Below, piece after piece: positions 61,821 through 64,000 of a DNA stretch of 64,000 nt. The position numbers were made by a program, and so were the translations under genes. The stretch's first letter is position 1. Each line of letters opens with the position of its first letter. The stretch lies in contig CAYTMQ010000005.1 in assembly GCA_964438995.1 (NCBI GenBank), positions 62,001 to 126,000 on the forward strand, read 5' to 3'. The stretch comes from JABMMZ01 sp964438995. GTDB taxonomy: Bacteria > Bacteroidota > Bacteroidia > NS11-12g > UBA955. The notes beneath the pieces were generated by a model. It did no database searches. It was not told the DNA's origin and worked only from the letters and a program-made list of their open reading frames with translations.

Positions 61821-62642
61821 ATGGAAATAGTTGGATACTTCTTAGCATTGTTGGTTGGCTTAACGCTTGGATTAATAGGCGGAGGTGGTTCTATCTTAAC
61901 TTTGCCAATTCTAGTGTATGTAATGAATGTCAATACCGAAATTGGCACAGCATATTCATTGTTTATTGTTGGAGTTACCGCCTTAGTAGCTGCCATTCAA
62001 AGCGGTAGACAAAAGAACATCGATTATAAAACCACCTTCATTTTTGGTATACCGTCAATTATTTCTGTTTATCTCACTCGGAAATTTTTAATGCCATTGA
62101 TTCCAAAAATCATCTTTTGTACAGAACATCTCATTCTTACAAAAGAAGGAGCTTTGATGTTATTGTTTTCCATTATTATGCTATTGGCAGCGATTTCAAT
62201 GATTAGGCAAAAGAAAACCACCAATACTGAAACAACCAATGAAGAGGTCAAATACAATTATCTACTCATTTTGTTAGAAGGCATATTTGTAGGTTCATTG
62301 ACAGGAATTGTTGGAGCTGGTGGCGGATTTTTAATCATTCCTGCTCTGGTATTATTTGCCGGCATCCCAATGAAAAAAGCCATTGGTACTTCATTATTAA
62401 TTATAGCGGCAAAATCGTTAATAGGATTTATTGGTGACATTCAGAATCAATCTGAAATCGATTGGGTGTTACTAGTATTGTTTACAAGTATTTCTGTTAT
62501 TGGCAGTTTTATAGGTATGTATATGGCGAAAAGTATAGACAATACGCTACTTAAAAAACTTTTTGCATGGTTTGTGTTGTTGATGGGTATATTCATTTTT
62601 TCAAAAGAAATTATAGACGTAATATGGAGCAAGACCAATTAA
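61821..62642 (+). CDS. TauE/SafE-family membrane transporter
   Basis: A 273-residue membrane protein with about eight hydrophobic segments in two halves. Each half has the family's Gly-rich motif: GLTLGLIGGGGSILTLPIL (about 13-31) and GSLTGIVGAGGGFLIIPAL (about 159-177). Members export sulfite, sulfoacetate or other anions; the substrate here is unknown. The 3' end overlaps the next gene by 19 bp, so the two are probably co-expressed with the rhodanese further on, a sulfur-related combination. Confidence 0.88.
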   Translation: MEIVGYFLALLVGLTLGLIGGGGSILTLPILVYVMNVNTEIGTAYSLFIVGVTALVAAIQSGRQKNIDYKTTFIFGIPSIISVYLTRKFLMPLIPKIIFCTEHLILTKEGALMLLFSIIMLLAAISMIRQKKTTNTETTNEEVKYNYLLILLEGIFVGSLTGIVGAGGGFLIIPALVLFAGIPMKKAIGTSLLIIAAKSLIGFIGDIQNQSEIDWVLLVLFTSISVIGSFIGMYMAKSIDNTLLKKLFAWFVLLMGIFIFSKEIIDVIWSKTN

Positions 62643-63214
62643 ATAAAGAATTTTGGGACGAGAGATACCGCCTTTCGCAAACTGGCTGGGACATTGGCGC
62701 TCCTTCAACGCCTTTAAAGGACTATATAGATCAATTAGACAACAAGAACATTAAAATATTGATACCTGGTTGCGGAAATGCTTACGAAGCGGAATATATA
62801 GCCAACAAAGGATTCAAGAATATACACTTAATAGATATTGCTCCCACTGTAGTTGAATCGTTGCAAAACAAATACATCAACACTCCTGCCATTACTGTAA
62901 GTTTAGGAGATTTTTTCGAACATGATGGTCAGTATGATTTAATATTAGAACAAACATTTTTCTGTGCCATCGATCCAAAACTGCGACCGCAATATGCTGT
63001 AAAGATGTCTCAATTATTACGACCACAAGGCAAGTTATGTGGAGTCTTATTTGGCATTGAATTCGAGAAAGCTGGACCACCATTTGGAGGTCAATTACAA
63101 GAATACAGGAATCTTTTCGAGCCTCATTTCAATATTGAAATAATGGAAACGGCATACAACTCTATTGTCCCGAGAGCCAACAACGAACTTTTTATCAAAC
63201 TTATCAAACAATAA
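62624..63214 (+). CDS. TPMT-family methyltransferase
   Basis: A 196-residue protein: FWDERYRLSQTGWDIGAPST (about 9-28) is the thiopurine-methyltransferase-type opening, then ILIPGCGNAYEAEYIA (motif I, about 47-62), IHLIDIAP, YDLILEQTFFCAIDP and LCGVLFGIEFEKAGPPFGG. Bacterial members methylate thiols, selenium or tellurium compounds. The start at 62624 is chosen because homology begins there; the frame reaches further upstream inside the transporter gene. Confidence 0.87.
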   Translation: MEQDQLNKEFWDERYRLSQTGWDIGAPSTPLKDYIDQLDNKNIKILIPGCGNAYEAEYIANKGFKNIHLIDIAPTVVESLQNKYINTPAITVSLGDFFEHDGQYDLILEQTFFCAIDPKLRPQYAVKMSQLLRPQGKLCGVLFGIEFEKAGPPFGGQLQEYRNLFEPHFNIEIMETAYNSIVPRANNELFIKLIKQ

Positions 63215-63218
63215 TCAC

Positions 63219-63629
63219 ATGAAATTATCATTATTTTTAACCAAGGCTTTGGTCATTTTCGCCTTATTTAGTTGCAATCAATCTGGCAATTCTCAGAATG
63301 CTGGCGGAACTGCAACAGTTGTCAACATAGATGCTGCCAAATTAACCGAAATGTCAAAAGACAGCAACACAATCATTGTAGATGTTAGAACACCAGAAGA
63401 AGTGGCTGAAGGATACATTCCAGGCACGACAGTGTTTTTAGACTACAGTGGAGGCAAGTTTGAACAATCTTACCAATCTCTTGATACCACAAAAACCTAC
63501 GTTTTGTATTGCAGAAGCGGCAGAAGAAGTAGCAATGCTGCTAACCTTATGATTAATGCTGGATTTAAGAAAGTATACAACCTCGATGGTGGTATCAATG
63601 TGTGGAATGGTGATTTAAAGAAGAATTAA
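63219..63629 (+). CDS. Rhodanese-domain lipoprotein
   Basis: A 136-residue protein with a lipoprotein signal (ALFSC, Cys19) and a short linker. The rhodanese domain follows: TIIVDVRTPEEVAEGYIPG (about 51-69) and the active-site loop VLYCRSGRRSS with Cys98. It would transfer sulfane sulfur in the periplasm or act as a sulfur carrier. It is 4 nt downstream of the methyltransferase and ends at a terminator, closing a transporter-methyltransferase-rhodanese operon. Confidence 0.88.
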   Translation: MKLSLFLTKALVIFALFSCNQSGNSQNAGGTATVVNIDAAKLTEMSKDSNTIIVDVRTPEEVAEGYIPGTTVFLDYSGGKFEQSYQSLDTTKTYVLYCRSGRRSSNAANLMINAGFKKVYNLDGGINVWNGDLKKN

Positions 63630-63649
63630 AAAAAACTCTCAAACAAGTT

Positions 63650-63686
63650 AAAGACCGGGGCAATGTGCTTCGGTCTTTTGTTTTTA
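63650..63686 (+). terminator. Rho-independent terminator
   Basis: AAAGACCG (63650-63657) pairs with CGGTCTTT (63671-63678) around a 13-nt loop, followed by TTGTTTTT. It ends the TauE-TPMT-rhodanese operon. Confidence 0.8.
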
Positions 63687-63715
63687 AAATTCTATTATTT
63701 TTCGTCATATAGTTG

Positions 63716-63723
63716 TAGTTTTG
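63716..63723 (+). promoter_or_regulatory. Candidate -7 box of thiolase gene
   Basis: TAGTTTTG, 12 nt upstream of the ATG at 63736. Confidence 0.5.
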
Positions 63724-63735
63724 CACCACTTTTTT

Positions 63736-64000
63736 ATGTCAAAACAAGTATTTGTAATCGATGCTGTCAGAACCCCAATAGGCAAGTATGCTGGCACTTT
63801 AGCCACTGTTCGTCCAGACGACATGGCTGCTCACGTGATTAAAGCTCTATTAAAGAGAAATCCTAATGTGCCATTTGAACAAACTGAAGAAGTAATTTTC
63901 GGTGCTGCCAACCAAGCTGGTGAAGACAATAGAAACGTAGCTAGAATGGCATTGTTGCTAGCAGGTTTACCTACTTCTGTTGCTGGTTATACTGTAAACC
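63736..64000 (+). CDS. Thiolase (acetyl-CoA acyltransferase), 3' truncated by window
   Basis: The first 88 residues of a thiolase: FVIDAVRTPIGKYAGTLA (about 5-22), RPDDMAAHVIKALLKR, EEVIFGAANQAGEDNRNVAR (two parts) and ALLLAGLPTSVAGYTVN, which is just short of the catalytic Cys loop. This start matches beta-ketoadipyl-CoA thiolase (PcaF) and acetyl-CoA C-acetyltransferases. The frame is open to the window edge. Without the C-terminus the exact substrate class is undecided. Confidence 0.92.
   Translation, partial: MSKQVFVIDAVRTPIGKYAGTLATVRPDDMAAHVIKALLKRNPNVPFEQTEEVIFGAANQAGEDNRNVARMALLLAGLPTSVAGYTVN

Overview
The window is from a low-GC member of the Bacteroidota. The evidence is several very large secreted proteins ending in type IX secretion (T9SS) sorting domains of both type A and type B, repeated TAnnTTTG promoter boxes just upstream of start codons, few visible Shine-Dalgarno sequences, and Bacteroidota-typical families (ComB-like phosphatase, IPxPC/CxxC anchor protein, HMMGGDI surface protein). 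Genus or order cannot be fixed from the sequence alone. I saw no rRNA, tRNA, CRISPR array, transposase or phage gene.

Layout. 1-6.2 kb: the 3' end of a DEAD-box helicase faces a minus-strand run of housekeeping genes (purH, hydrolase, lipoprotein; uvrC, pabB). 6.2-8.1 kb: a helical-repeat protein and a methyltransferase, convergent, between two copies of a 37-38 bp intergenic repeat. 8.1-12.7 kb: a 1534-residue T9SS type B surface protein. 12.7-16.8 kb: an accessory patch with a HigB/HigA toxin-antitoxin pair (operator and promoter visible), DUF4288-like and DUF695-like proteins and other unknowns. 16.8-27.2 kb: three T9SS type A proteins with thioredoxin-like CxxC motifs, a ComB-like phosphatase, a TPR protein, and a tight YHS/DoxX/thioredoxin-like/DinB/ATP-grasp operon next to a Crp/Fnr regulator. 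27.3-39.2 kb: core metabolism (gpmI, pgk, sucA, prenyl synthase, inositol phosphatase, PRTase) plus two glycosyltransferases and a membrane protein. 39.3-47.6 kb: three adhesin-like proteins sharing one LamG module but using different T9SS signals. 47.8-55.3 kb: a cell-surface glycan cluster with methyltransferases, a glycosyltransferase, an epimerase, a GmhA/HldA-like isomerase-kinase-nucleotidyltransferase trio and a flippase. 55.3-58.1 kb: polA. 58.1-60.1 kb: a tandem pair of unfamiliar membrane proteins framed by two roughly 150-bp composite direct repeats. 60.1-64 kb: thioesterase, smpB, small envelope proteins, a TauE-type transporter, a TPMT-like methyltransferase, a rhodanese lipoprotein and the 5' end of a thiolase.

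How it fits together. Housekeeping genes are scattered as single genes or short operons, most headed by a recognisable -7 box only 3-25 nt from the start codon. The accessory content is almost all envelope-directed: T9SS cargo, glycan synthesis, lipoproteins and redox proteins. The least explained parts are the repeat-framed paralog pair at 58-60 kb, the patch at 12.7-16.8 kb, and the shared-module adhesins at 39-47 kb.
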